Assembly (NCBI GenBank): GCA_000733355.1
Contig: JNVV01000001.1
Location: 4,034,568-4,098,567 of the forward strand
Source of the DNA: Falciphora oryzae
Taxonomy: Eukaryota; Ascomycota; Sordariomycetes; Magnaporthales; Magnaporthaceae
DNA: 64,000 nucleotides
Direction: 5' to 3'
This document shows, piece after piece, positions 45,752 to 56,529 of the stretch; position 1 is the first letter of the stretch, and each line of letters starts with the position of its first letter. A program made the position numbers and the translations under genes. The notes beneath the pieces are model-generated. The model saw only the letters and a list, made by a program, of their open reading frames with translations, was not told where the DNA came from and ran no database searches.

Positions 45752-47139
45752 CGGGCGAAAGGATCGAAAAAAATACCTGTCCGGGTCTTTTTAAACGGAG
45801 GCAGCGATACGAAGGTCATGTTAAACAAAATAGCGAAGCAATTTCCGGGTTACCTGGTTAACAAAGCTATCCCTCGCGTAATGACCTCCTTTTTAGAGAA
45901 AATCGAACCAAAGGCCGGAAAGCAACTAGTTGTCGACGTTACTTTCCAGCACAAAACGCACTATTTTACGGAAACGTTCGAAATTAGTCCTACGGATCCA
46001 AATTGCGATATTATCCTACCCTTCGCATGGCAAAGGCAACACCTACCGTTGGGTTTATTAGATCGCGACCTTCGGGATATCCGTATGGATTCGGACAAAT
46101 GCCGGAAGTGTAACAAGCCCCGGGCCCGGAAGCTACAGGACTTACGGCCCCTAAAAGGCTTACGCCTTCGGGAGGATATAAAAACGGTCGAACCCGCAAT
46201 TATTACGGCAATTAAGTACGGGCATGGTATTCCTTCCCCTAAGGAAGTGGCCAAAGCAGATTCGGACGGCCTCGAATCGGTACTAGAGGAGTTTAGGGAG
46301 TTCTTTCCTATTATGACGGAAGCGGCCGCTACCCGTTTTCCCGATCATCAGCCCTGGGACCACGAAATTCACCTAAAAGAAGGAGCCTAATTAACCCATG
46401 GCCCCCTATACTAAATGAGCCAAAGGGAGCTGGACGTTTTAAAACCTTGGCTGGAAAAGCATATGCGAACCGGCAAGGTTAGGCCATGCAAAACTGCTAA
46501 CAGTTCGCCCCTTATGTTCGCAAAAAAGAAAGACCCCCTCGATCTTTTAAAAGTGGTGGTCGATTACAGGGACGTAAACGCCAAAACGATTCCGATTCGG
46601 TGCCCTATCCCGTTTATTACGGAGCTCCAGGATCGACTTCGGAATGCCAAATGGAAGACGAAAATCGACCTTAAAACCGGGTTTAACCTAATTCGGATAA
46701 AGAAAGGGCACGAATGGTTTACGGCCTTCCGCTGCAAATACGGCGTCTTTAAGTTCACGGTTATGCCTATAGGCTTTATCAACGCCCCCGCCACCTTCCA
46801 AAGCATGATGAACCATATTTTTATGGACCTTATCGATGCCGGGCTCCTTGTGTATTTGGATAACCTCCTAATATACGCAAAAACCAAGGAATAACACGAT
46901 AGTTTGGTAAAGGAGGTGCTTCGCCGCCTTACTAAACACAACCTGGCCGTGGCCCCTCGCAAATGCGTTTGGGGGGTACACGAAGTCGAGTTCCTTGGTC
47001 ATATAATAGGACCCGAGGGCATCGCAATATCCAAGGACAAAGTTGATGCTATCATCCAATGGAAGACCCCCAACTGCCTTAAGGATTCCCAGTCGTTCGT
47101 CGGCTTTGCCAACTTTTACAAGAGGTTTATTAAGGGGTT
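45752..47139 (+). pseudogene. Decayed pol (protease and reverse transcriptase) of gypsy copy 1
   Basis: Protease region begins near VRVFLNGGSDTKVM, where the family Asp of the active site reads Asn. The RT part has VVVDYRDVNAKTIP, KIDLKTGFNLIRI and MPIGFINAPATFQS. The catalytic block reads YLDNLLIYAK, so the second Asp of the YxDD box is Asn. In-frame stops occur at 46388, 46412 and 46892. The gene is inactive by these changes and by loss of its 3' half. Confidence 0.85.
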
Positions 47140-47765
47140 TGTTAAAAGAACTAATGTATTTAGCCTAGGTTGGGTGCATAGGCCCAACCTACCATGTACT
47201 ACTCTTATTAGATTATCTACCCTGTACTGTTGTGGGGTTGTGCACAGGAGTAGCGGGCAGGGCTTATAGCGTACCCGGGGGTGGCTTACAGCATCTACAG
47301 CGCTTACCGAAAGCCTGAAGGTGGCCTGTAGCCCCTGTAGGATGCCTAAGCACCCAAGTCAACCGTTGTGGGTCGCACTGACTCGCCTACCCTGCACATC
47401 TACTCTGCACAGAATTGGTCAGGAGTCAATTTGCACAAGTCAGAATTGGAGGCCCAACGCGGAGATGGGTTTGGTGGCCGTGGGTCGATTTTTTGGAAAT
47501 CCCACACAAAATAATTTTTCGGAAAATCGCTCGCGGCACCGGAAGCCCCCACGGCGGAGAACCCGCGGGATCGATGTCGGTGGGTATATGAGGGAAGCGA
47601 TTGTTGGCGCCCCTCACCTGCAATACAAGCCTGTTCCACCCACTAAGCTTGGGGCCCCGACAGCGCTATTTATAGCGCCTGTCAGGGCCCAATCCAACTA
47701 ACCGAGACCCTGCTGGCCACTGTGACTGCGCTGCAAATCCCCGATTTGACCTCCCAATATTAATA
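47140..47765 (+). repeat. LTR family B, copy 1, at a chimeric junction
   Basis: 626 bases starting TGTTAAAAGAAC and ending ATTAATA. The same length and nearly the same sequence occur at 49484-50109. The 3' end would pair with the TGTTAA start if TTAATA was TTAACA before a C-to-T change. A TATTTATA box lies near 47668. Left and right flanking pentamers (gggtt / ggtag) differ: the left neighbour is the gypsy RT and the right neighbour is a pogo transposase. Confidence 0.8.
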
Positions 47766-48707
47766 GGTAGCTTTCGTAACCGTCCAGCACTAACAAACGA
47801 TAGGACCCCGTGGAACGAGCTGCAGTGTGTTTATCGAAATGCTAAATCCATTCCAGGCCGAGTTTGTTCGTAGTCCACCCGTTAGCGTTTGTTACGATGA
47901 CCTAATTGCGTGGAAGGTCGGTTTCCGAATACTAATTGGTTAGGTGGTATTGCCTTTTAACGATAATGAAAAAAGGGACCGTTTAACCGTAATAATTAAC
48001 CTTTGGGATGATTGTGGCCTATTCCCGATTGCTAGGTTGGACTAGCTTTATTTTACTACGGCCTTCCGACGTTGTAATAACTATAACGGCCGCGATTATG
48101 CCTATAAAAAAGCCGGTTTCGTCGAAGTTATAAATGTCGTTATCCTGGATGCTATATTTGGTTATAATGTTTCGCATAAGGTCGAACTACGCAAAAACAA
48201 GTTTGGGATTTTCGCATTTGGCCTTTTGGTAGTCGTACTTTCGAATCCAGCGCGTACCGAGCTTTGCGTAGCGTTTAACGAAGTTCGCGACCCAGTTTTT
48301 GCCGACGATGCCCGCGTTACGTTCGGCGAGCAATCGGTTGGCTATATTTTTAATACCAAAAGGCCGGGGAGGGAATGCGCAAAAATCCAGCTTAAATATG
48401 TATTTAACAAGCGCCTCTTTTTCGGATTCCGTTAATTTCCGTAATTTAGGCATGCAATCGCGTTAAGCAGGTTGGCCGCGCTTTCGCCAAGCGAAAGTGG
48501 AAAAGTCGACTTCGTAGATTTTGGCAGCGCCCCGGATATTTAACTGTGGATTCGATGCGATCGCCTAAAGGGCTAGAACAATTTTGCGTTCGTCGCTTTT
48601 GTTTGCCATTGTTTGTTGTGGAAATATTCGTGGATGAAGTTAAGTTAACGCGTGGACGCGTTAATTGTGGCACTTGCTTGTGTGTAGCACTCGCTTATGA
48701 ACCACGT
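47766..48707 (-). mobile_element. Fot1/pogo-type DNA transposon, copy B, truncated
   Basis: Minus-strand transposase N-terminal two thirds: LRKLTESEKEALVKYIFKLD, then NRLLAERNAG and GTRWIRKYDYQKAKCE (CENP-B/Tc5-type DNA-binding part), followed by the start of the DDE part with many stops. The right end keeps the terminal repeat, ending ATGAACCACGT before TA (48708-48709). The left part of the element, coding for the transposase C-terminus, is cut off at LTR B copy 1. Confidence 0.8.
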
Positions 48708-48709
48708 TA

Positions 48710-48832
48710 TTAAATTTTTATAGAATTTTATAAAAAATTAGTGGATTTAACCGGGGGGTTGAAAACGGCGTTTAGTATGGGATTTTAAAGTGCGCCACTC
48801 GCTGATATGCGCCACTTACTAATGAACCACGT
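48710..48832. repeat. Right-arm remnant of a pogo-type MITE
   Basis: Resembles the right arm of the MITE at 55744-56529: GTATGGGATTTTAAA, then two copies of a CCACTCGCTGATATGCG-like motif and ATGAACCACGT before TA. The left arm is not visible. Confidence 0.6.
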
Positions 48833-49090
48833 TAACCGTTTTTATATTTGCAATAACGTTTTTTTAAGCTTTTTGCGCAATATATAAAATCGTTCGATAC
48901 GGTTTTTTATTACGAGTACTTTCCTTTTAAAAATATTATCCGTATTGGATTGCACTGGCCTGTGCAGGCAATCGGCAGAGCCTAGAGAAAGTCGGATCCT
49001 CCGGTCCCGTAATTTCTGATTACGGAATTTGAAAACCCGCAAGCCCGCGGAGGCTGGGAGCAGGGGAAGGGCCTTTTGGTGATTTGGATC

Positions 49091-49126
<36 letters not shown>

Positions 49127-49483
49127 CCTCCCTTCTGCTCCCTTTTTGGCAGATAGATTCCTTTCCTCTTCGTGCACAATCGATTATAATTCCTTTAATA
49201 TAAGGGATTATTGTTCGCCTTTTTTGGAAATCTCCGAGCCCGACAGGAGTACCAACTCCTACCAACACTAATTAGTGTTGCCTTAGGGCAACACAGAGAA
49301 GCAAAATAAAGGGTCCCTTTGGAAACCCCGACCTATCCTGCAAGCCAAAGCGGTTTCCGACTGGATTTGGAGCAAAAAACCCCTAATTTCCCGCTTGGTA
49401 GCGCATTTGAGGAAAACGGGCAAAACTTTTTTAAAAACCCCGACCTATCCGGCAGGCTCGAGCGGTTTCTGGTTAAAAGATTT
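48833..49483. other. Unassigned repeat-like sequence
   Basis: Holds a TA microsatellite (49092-49125), a 16-base palindrome (49264-49279) overlapping a hairpin with 8-base arms (49275-49294, GTGTTGCC ttag GGCAACAC), and two copies of a CCCCGACCTATCC...AGCGGTTTC motif (49326 and 49438). It may be LTR or leader sequence of the copia element further right, but I cannot prove it. Confidence 0.4.
49092..49125. repeat. TA dinucleotide microsatellite
   Basis: About 17 uninterrupted TA units. Confidence 0.95.
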
Positions 49484-50109
49484 TGTTAAAAGAACTAATG
49501 TATTTAGCTTAGGTTGGGTGCATAGGCCCAACCTACCATGTACTACTCTTATTAGATTATCTACCCTGTACTGTTATGGGGTTGTGCATAGGAGTAGCGG
49601 GCAGGGCTTATAGCGTACCCGGGGGTGGCTTACAGCATCTATAGCGCTTACTGAAAGCCTGAAGGTGGCCTGTAGCCCTTGTAGGATGCCTAAGCACCCA
49701 AGTCAGCCGTTGTGGGTCGCACTGACTCGCCTACCCTGCACATCTACCCTACACAGAATTGGTCAGGAGTCAATTTGCACAAGTCAGAATTGGAGGCTCA
49801 ACGCGGAGATGGGTTTGGTGGTCGTGGGTCGATTTTTTGGAAACCCCATACAAAATAATTTTTCGGAAAATCGCTTGCGGCACCGGAAGCCCCCACGGCG
49901 GAGAACCCGCGGGATCGATGTCGGTGGGTATATGAGGGAAGCGATTGTTGGCGCCCCTCAACTGCAATACAAGCCTGTTCCACCCACTAAGCTTGGGGCC
50001 CCGACAGCGCTATTTATAGCGCCTGTCAGGGCCCAATCCAACTAACCGAGACCCTGCTGGCCACTGTGACTGCGCTGCAAATCCCCGATTTGACCTCCCA
50101 ATATTAATA
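49484..50109 (+). repeat. LTR family B, copy 2, solo LTR with target duplication
   Basis: 626 bases, TGTTAAAAGAAC to ATTAATA. The five bases before it (49479-49483, GATTT) repeat exactly after it (50110-50114), so it is a complete solo LTR left by LTR-LTR recombination. Internal short open frames are not genes. Confidence 0.9.
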
Positions 50110-50963
50110 GATTTGACGATTTTCGCGGAAAGCGTTGCGTAATCCCCAGAAGCCCTAACCTATCCTGCAAGCTTAAGCGGCTTTTGGATCAAAAAATCAC
50201 CCCAGGCAATACCGCTTGCCAACCCCCGACAATATGTCCGGATTAACCAACCCGGACGACAACGAGCGCAAAAAGCAAAAGATCCTAGATTAAAAGCTCC
50301 TAAACGCACTTACAGACTTTGGTTTGCCGAAAACTGTTTTCGCCGTATGCGATTTACAGTTTTACGACGAGCAAAACTTTATATTAAAATGCTTACCAAA
50401 CGACGTATCCAACTAGCGCCAGAACACCTAAATTATTAAAACGATAATCGCGAATAAACTATACAAAAGCGAAAACCTATTTGCCGTTTACTTCGAAAAT
50501 TTTAAAGGCTAAACCTAATAATATTTTAAAAATATTGATATTTGGATTATACGAGCGTTTAAAGCTTTTTTAACAAAAAAAAAGATTACCTTCCCAGGTT
50601 ATGCAACGCTTAAAATCACCATCCGTTTCGCAAAACTTATTACAAAAACAATAGCATAAAACGCGGCGATCGAAAAAACACAAAACCCCTAATTTCCCTA
50701 TTACAAAACGAACGTAAAAATTAAAAACAATCCACCGGCTAAAGCTTTTACTTTAAAACGAACCTCCCCGTTACCGCCCCTTTTAAACCTTAAACGGTTA
50801 ACAAACGAAATACCGATTTCGCGATCCTATAAACTAAATCGCAATAAGCCGACAGCGGGTGGAACCGGCCTATAGCTAGATTTGCCGACCCAATTTTAAA
50901 CGACCCCACTACTGCTCCGATAACCGAAAAGAAAAAGGTTTACAAATTATAATAATTTCGGTA
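50110..50963 (+). mobile_element. Retroelement gag-like remnant
   Basis: From 50234 a plus-strand frame reads MSGLTNPDDNERKKQKILD, followed by a further 240 codons with scattered TAA/TAG codons at likely Trp or Gln positions. The position left of copia gag pieces suggests the same element, but I do not recognise the domain. Confidence 0.4.
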
Positions 50964-51246
50964 ACGTAATCCACAAGCGAGTCGATCACACAAGCGAGTC
51001 GATTACTTGAAAATCCTATATTAAACGCGGTTTTCAACACCCCTGTTAAATCGACCAATTTTAATCCAAATTCGATGCAATTTTATATGCGAGTTTATAA
51101 TTATACAGTCGATTTATTGTAATTATCCTAAATTTTATAACCCTAACCCGGGTGAAATATAAAAAAACGCGTTAAAATAATCCCTGTAAAAACGTTTTTT
51201 TTTTAATACTAAACCTAATTTAATATTATAAAATTTAAAATAATTA
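50964..51246. repeat. Left end of a pogo-type MITE and AT-rich flank
   Basis: After TA, ACGTAATCCACAAGCGAGTC followed 17 bases later by a second ACAAGCGAGTCGAT. This is the terminal arrangement of the other pogo-type ends in this block. No matching right end is visible; the rest is AT-rich. Confidence 0.5.
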
Positions 51247-53397
51247 ACGTGGTTTACCACCGAGTCGCGCAAACTACCAAGTCGCGCATTTTCCATCGCG
51301 ACACGCGTTTCCCACTTTTAACTTCAATTCCTTAACAGCCACAAATGCTATCGATATCGAAAAAAGTTAAAATTGGTTTTGCCGTACGGGCAATCCAATC
51401 CAATGCACAATTAAGTGTGCGAAAGGCAGCAAAAATTTACGACGTTCCTAAATTTACATTACGCGACCGACGTCGCGGCCGACCTGCTCGACGCGATAGC
51501 AAGCCCAATTTCCGGAAATTGACGGAATCTAAAAAAAAGGCGCTTATCAAATACATATTCGAGCTGGATTTTCGAGCATTCCCTCCCCGGCCTTTTGGTG
51601 TTAAAGATATGGCCAACCGATTGCTCGCCGAACGCGACGCGAATACCGTCGGGACCAACTGGGTCGCGAAATTCGTCAAACGCCGCCCGGAGCTCGGCAC
51701 GCGTTAGATTCGAAAGTACGACTACCAAAGGGCCAAATGCGAAAATCCCAAGCTCGTTTTTGCGTGGTTCGACTTTGTGCGGAACATTATCGCCAAATAT
51801 AGCATCCAGGATAATAACATTTATAACTTTAACGAAACCGGCTTCTTTATGGGCATAATCGCCGCCGTTATAGTTATTACAACGTCGGAAGGCCGTAGCA
51901 AAGCAAAGCTGGTCCAGCCTAGCAACCGGGAATAGGCTATAGTTATCCAAAGGGTTAATTGTTACGGTTAGGCGGTTCCTCCTTTTATTATCGTTAAAAG
52001 GCAGTACCACCTAGCCAATTGGTATTCGGAAACCGACTTTCCACGCAATTAGGTTATCGCAACAAGCGCTAACAGGTGGACTACGAACGAGCTCGGCCTG
52101 GAATGGATCCGGCATTTCGACAAACACATTGCAGCTCGTTCCACGGGGTCCTATCGTTTGTTAGTGCTGGACGGCTACGAAAGCCACCACTCGACGGATT
52201 TCGAACTTTATTGCCAAAAACACAACATTATTACGCTTTGCATGCTTTCGCATTCGTTTCACTTTTTTTAGCCGCTTAACGTCGGGTGCTTCGGCCTAAT
52301 AAAGCGGGCGTACGGTCGATAAATTAAAAACCTAATAAGGTTATACGTGTCACACGGAAGAACCTGTGGACTCACCTAATCGGCCCCACAAAAGGTCCGG
52401 GAACCGGTATAGGTGCCTAACGGCCCTAAGGCCTAAAGGCCGAAGGCCGGAATGGCAGTGTGAATCATATACTTAATACTTCGCACGGATCACAGGGTGG
52501 TTTATATAAACCCTGCCATCTCCTATGTCCTCCATGAAAGATTCCTTCTTCCTCAAGCATCTCTTGAGCCCATAAAAAGATTATCTGCAATATAGAAATC
52601 CTTCTCCAAGCCGTCTTTGACCCCTTGTTACAATACGTTAGCTACGTAACTAAAGTCGAGTTTTTTTCGGCGTTTAAAACGGCATTTTTTGATTCTATAA
52701 CCGAAGGAAATATCCAAAAAGGCTTCCGAAGGGCTGGCTTTGCTCCTTTCAATCCGGATTCGGTTTTAGAAAAGCTGGATATAAGGTTACGGATTCCAAC
52801 TCCCCCGAGGACGCCTTTAAACGACCCCGAACTTTGGACCTCCAAAACGCCCCGGACGGCTAGGGAAGCAACTTCGCAATCCGAACATATCAAAATTCGG
52901 ATTTCTAATTACCAAAGCAGCTTTCCGATATCCATACTAGCGGTTGTGGACCAGTTTGCGAAAAGGGCGAAAGCAATTATGCATCGGGTTAACCTTTTGA
53001 AAAAAAAGTGCTTTAAGCTACGAAGGGCGAACGAGGCATTAAGCAAACGCCGGAAGGCTAAAAAAACACGTGTCCGATTTGGAGGGTTACTTACTATCAA
53101 CGAGGTACGAAATGTTCTAAACCAGTAGGAGCTGGATGGATAGCTATAGTAAAAAATGCGCGACTATGGGGGTTAGGAAAGGAGGGCAACGACGATTCGT
53201 CGTTAATGTGGCACTTGCGGCAAAACCGGACACAATGCGCGCACCTGTTAAAAAAAAGTAGAAATGTCCGATGTATACAGTTCTAAGTAGTTTGAATGGA
53301 TTCCTGGCGTTGTTGGGTTGGTATGCGCGTCGATTAACCGGAGGTCGGGTGTGGGTGTGGCATTCGCTTGTGTGTGGCACTCGCTTATGAACTACGT
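51247..53397 (+). mobile_element. Fot1/pogo-type DNA transposon, copy A, with solo LTR inside
   Basis: Bounded by TA on both sides with terminal repeats ACGTGGTTTA... and ...TGAACTACGT. Without the 290-base LTR insertion it is 1.86 kb, the usual Fot1 size. The transposase (from 51345) has CENP-B/Tc5 helix-turn-helix sequence (LSVRKAAKIYDVPKFTLRDR), the DDE domain (NNIYNFNETGFFMG and LLVLDGYESHHST) and a C-terminal coiled part (52640-53128). Stops at 51705, 51933, 51969, 52047, 52269 and others make it inactive. Most stops sit at expected Trp or Gln codons. Confidence 0.88.
52348..52632 (+). repeat. LTR family A, copy 2, solo LTR with target duplication
   Basis: 285 bases, TGTCACACGG to CCTTGTTACA. 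ATACG at 52343-52347 repeats at 52633-52637, and the transposase reading resumes after it. This LTR therefore entered the pogo element after the pogo element arrived. Confidence 0.92.
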
Positions 53398-53638
53398 TAT
53401 AAAATAAAAAGCACAGTTACATAAGGGAATAGTACGATATTTTTAACGATAAGGTCCTATTTTTTACAAACATATGCGAAATGCTTAGGATTCTCTTTTT
53501 ACAGCTCCATACGCTTTTCCTATTAACTTTATAAAGCTGTACTATTTAGTACTTTACTTTTAAAATAAATAAAGGTTATATTTTTAAGGCGATTTACCTG
53601 GCTTTTTAAAAGCATCTCGATATTAAAGTTAACAAATA
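53398..53638 (+). mobile_element. Copia gag fragment between two pogo elements
   Basis: AT-rich sequence between the right end of pogo copy A and the left end of pogo copy C. By position it continues the copia gag found at 55315-55743. Protein similarity is weak here. Confidence 0.4.
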
Positions 53639-55312
53639 ACGTGGTTTATTAGTAAGTGACGCACATTAGCGAGTGACTCACCCAAACCCGACCATTCGAC
53701 AATCGACGCGCATACCAACCCAACAACGCCAGGAATCCATTCAAACTACTTAAAGCTATATACATCGGACATTTCTGCTTCTTCCTAACAAGTGCGCGCA
53801 TTGTATCCGGTTTTGCCGCAAATGCCACATCGCCGACGAGTCGTCGTCGCCTTCCTTTCCTAAACCCCATAATCGCGCATTTCTTACTATAGCTGTCCAT
53901 CCAGCTCCTACTGGTCCAGAACATCTCGTACCTCGTCAATGGTAAGTGACCTTCCAAATCGGACACGTGTTTTTTTAGCCCTCCGGCGTTTGCTTAGTGC
54001 TTCGTTCGCCTTTCGTAACTTAAAGCACTCTTCCTCCAAAAGGTTAACCCGATGCATGATTGCCCTAGCCCCTTTCGCAAACTGGTCCACAACCGCTAGC
54101 ATAAATGTCGGAAAGCTGCTTTAGTAATTGGAAATCCGAGTTTTGATATATTCGGATTGCGAAGTTGCTTCTCTAGCCGTCCGGGGCGTTTTGGAAGTCC
54201 AAGGTTCGGGGTCGTTTAAAGGCGTCCTTAGGGGAGTTGGAGTCCGTAACCTCACATCCAGCTTTTCCAAAACCAAATCCGGATTAAAAAGAGTAAGGCC
54301 AGCCCCTCGGAAACCTCTTTAAATATTTTCCTTAGTTATGGAAGCAAAAAATGCCGCTTTAAACGCCGAAAGGAACTCGACCTTAATTCCAGCACTAACA
54401 AACGATGGGACCCCGTAGAACGAGCTACAATGTGTTTATCGAAATGCCGGATCCATTCCAGGCCAAGCTCGTTCGTAATCCACCCGTTAGAACTTATTGC
54501 GATAACCCAATTGCGTGGGAAGTCGGTTTCCGAATACTAATTGGCTAAATGGTACTGCCTTTTAACGATAATAAAAAGGGGGATCGCTCAACCGCAACAA
54601 TTAACCCCTTAAATAACCGTAGCCCATTCCCGATTGCCAGGCTGGACCAGCTTTGCTTTGCCACGGCCTTCCGATGTTATAATAATTATAACGGCCGCGA
54701 TCATGCCCATAAAAAAGCCGGTTTCGTCGAAATTATAAATGTCGTCATTTTGGATGCCATATTTGGCCACAATGTTTCGTACGAGGTCGAACCACGCAAA
54801 AACGAGCTTGGGATCTTCGCATTTGGCCCTCTGGTAGTCGTACTTTCGAATCTAGCGCGTCCCGAGCTTTGCGCGGCGTTTGACGAACCTTTCGACCCAG
54901 CACTTGCCGACGGTGCCCGCGTCGCGTTCGGCAAGCAATCGGTTAGCTATATTTTCAACACTAGAAGGCCGGGGAGGAAATGCGCGAGAATCCAGCTCGA
55001 GTATGTATTTAATAAGCGCCTCCTTTTCGGATTCCGTTAATTTCCGGGATTTGGGTACGCAGTCGCGTCGAGCAGGTTGGCCAGCGCGTCGGCGGCGTAT
55101 CGTGGCTTTAGGGACGTCGTAGATTTTGGCGGCCGAACGCACGCTTAATTGCGCGTTAAATTGCATTGCCCGTATGGCAAAAGCAATTTTAGCTTCGTTG
55201 GATGTCGATGCCATTTGTGGTTGTTGAGCAATTGAGGTTGGAAGTAGGAGACGCGAGTCGCGATGGAAAACGCGTTATTCGCTGATGTGCGTCACTCACT
55301 GATGGACCACGT
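53639..55312 (-). mobile_element. Fot1/pogo-type DNA transposon, copy C, internally deleted
   Basis: Both ends are present (ACGTGGTTTATTAG... and ...TGGACCACGT) flanked by TA. It is 1.67 kb. The transposase is on the minus strand, beginning at 55214 (MASTSNEAKIAFAIRAMQFN); its N-terminal 120 residues are clean. The part around 54392 joins the LLVL block directly to the KVEF-type C-terminal block, so about 200 bases are missing compared with copy A. The C-terminal piece (54102-53908) is open. Stops elsewhere make it inactive. Confidence 0.86.
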
Positions 55313-55743
55313 TAATAATATTATACAAATTAAAGCTCGATTACTTTCTAAACTGTACGTTTTAAAAGCGGAAACGTAAATAAATTTAATATGGAAATAT
55401 TGCAAATCCTATTCGATAAATTTCAAATTTGCTAACAAATATTGGGATTTGTTTACCAAAAAGATCATTAGCTCGTAACGAGCACCATTTATGCAATTTA
55501 AGTAATTCCTAAACTAAAAATAGCCCTTTCCAAACTAAAAAGGACCTTTAAAAACTTGGCTTCTTAATTTAAAAGCACGATGCAAGTAGAAAAAAACGTC
55601 GGTATATTAAGCATCCATTTTATAAAACGACGGTTCGGGAACGTTACTCGCCCCGATTAGCGCACAAACATTCGAAACAACTTCCGATCCGGCAAACCCG
55701 GGAAGCGAAAGCTAAAATACTAGATATGCGGCAAATTGGGATA

Positions 55744-56529
55744 ACGTGGTTCATAAGCGAGTCGCGCATATAAGCGAGTCGTGCATTTTAAAATCCCATA
55801 CTGGGCGCGGTTTTTTTCAACGAAATAACTCGCCCAATTTATAATTAAATCTTACCAAAATTTAATATGTTATATTTAACTATATAACCGATTTTATAAT
55901 TATTTTTCCAGATTTTTATTAGCTTGGTTTACAAGCGAGTGGGCCACACAAGCGAGTGGGCCAGGTGCAAAATGCGTATTAAACGGCGTTTTTTTTCGAT
56001 TAAATAACTCGCCCAATTTACGCTTAAATTTTACCAAATTTGGGGAAGTTATATTTAACTGAATAGGGAATTTAATTTAATTTTCTTCGATTTTTACTAT
56101 TACTCTTTTTAGGTTAGTGCGCAACACTGTGTAACACACTGTGGAAAATATGAAATTAACCCTAAAAGGGTAATGATAAAAATCGAAGAAAATTAAATTA
56201 AATTCCCTATTTAGTTGAATATAACTTCCCTAAATTTGGTAAAATTTAAGCGTAAATTGGGCGAGTTATTTAATCGAAAAAAAACGCCGTTTAATACGCA
56301 TTTTACACCTGGCCCACTCGCTTGTGTGGCCCACTCGCTTGTAAACCAAGCTAATAAAAATCTGGAAAAATAATTATAAAATCGGTTATATAGTTAAATA
56401 TAACATATTAAATTTTGGTAAGATTTAATTATAAATTGGGCGAGTTATTTCGTTAAAAAAAACCGCGCCCAGTATGGGATTTTAAAATGCACGACTCGCT
56501 TATATGCGCGACTCGCTTATGAACCACGT
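55744..56529. repeat. Outer palindromic MITE (foldback), pogo-type ends
   Basis: Flanked by TA (55742-55743 and 56530-56531). The left arm 55744-55921 and the reverse complement of the right arm 56354-56529 agree over about 176 bases with one clear mismatch by eye. Ends read ACGTGGTTCATAAGCGAGTC, with a second AAGCGAGTC copy 17 bases inward, as in the pogo elements. It has no coding capacity. It interrupts the copia gag zinc knuckle. Confidence 0.92.
55922..56351. repeat. Inner palindromic MITE at the centre of the outer MITE
   Basis: Flanked by TA (55920-55921 and 56352-56353). The arms, GCTTGGTTTACAAGCGAGTG inward, match each other over about 190 bases with a few transitions; a short unique centre lies around 56115-56155. 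Removing it and one TA leaves GATTTTTATTAATAAAAATC, the exact palindromic centre of the outer element. Confidence 0.92.

Larger units (their letters stand above)
42983..47139 (+). mobile_element. Ty3/gypsy chromovirus-type element, copy 1, 3'-truncated
   Basis: Follows its 5' LTR and runs leader, gag, protease and reverse transcriptase, then stops at the RT C-terminus (FANFYKRFIKG) where an unrelated LTR begins. RNase H, integrase and chromodomain are missing. Many codons are TAG or TAA where Gln or Trp is expected. Related to the minus-strand copy at 59028-63735. Confidence 0.88.

Noticed and set aside
47321..47701. 126-codon frame repeated at 49665-50045
   Set aside because: Both lie inside the 626-base LTR family B copies. 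The conservation is that of the repeat, not of a gene.
50964..56529. Regularly spaced short repeats as a CRISPR-like array
   Set aside because: The repeats are paired motifs at transposon ends, the sequence is eukaryotic, and there are no spacer series.
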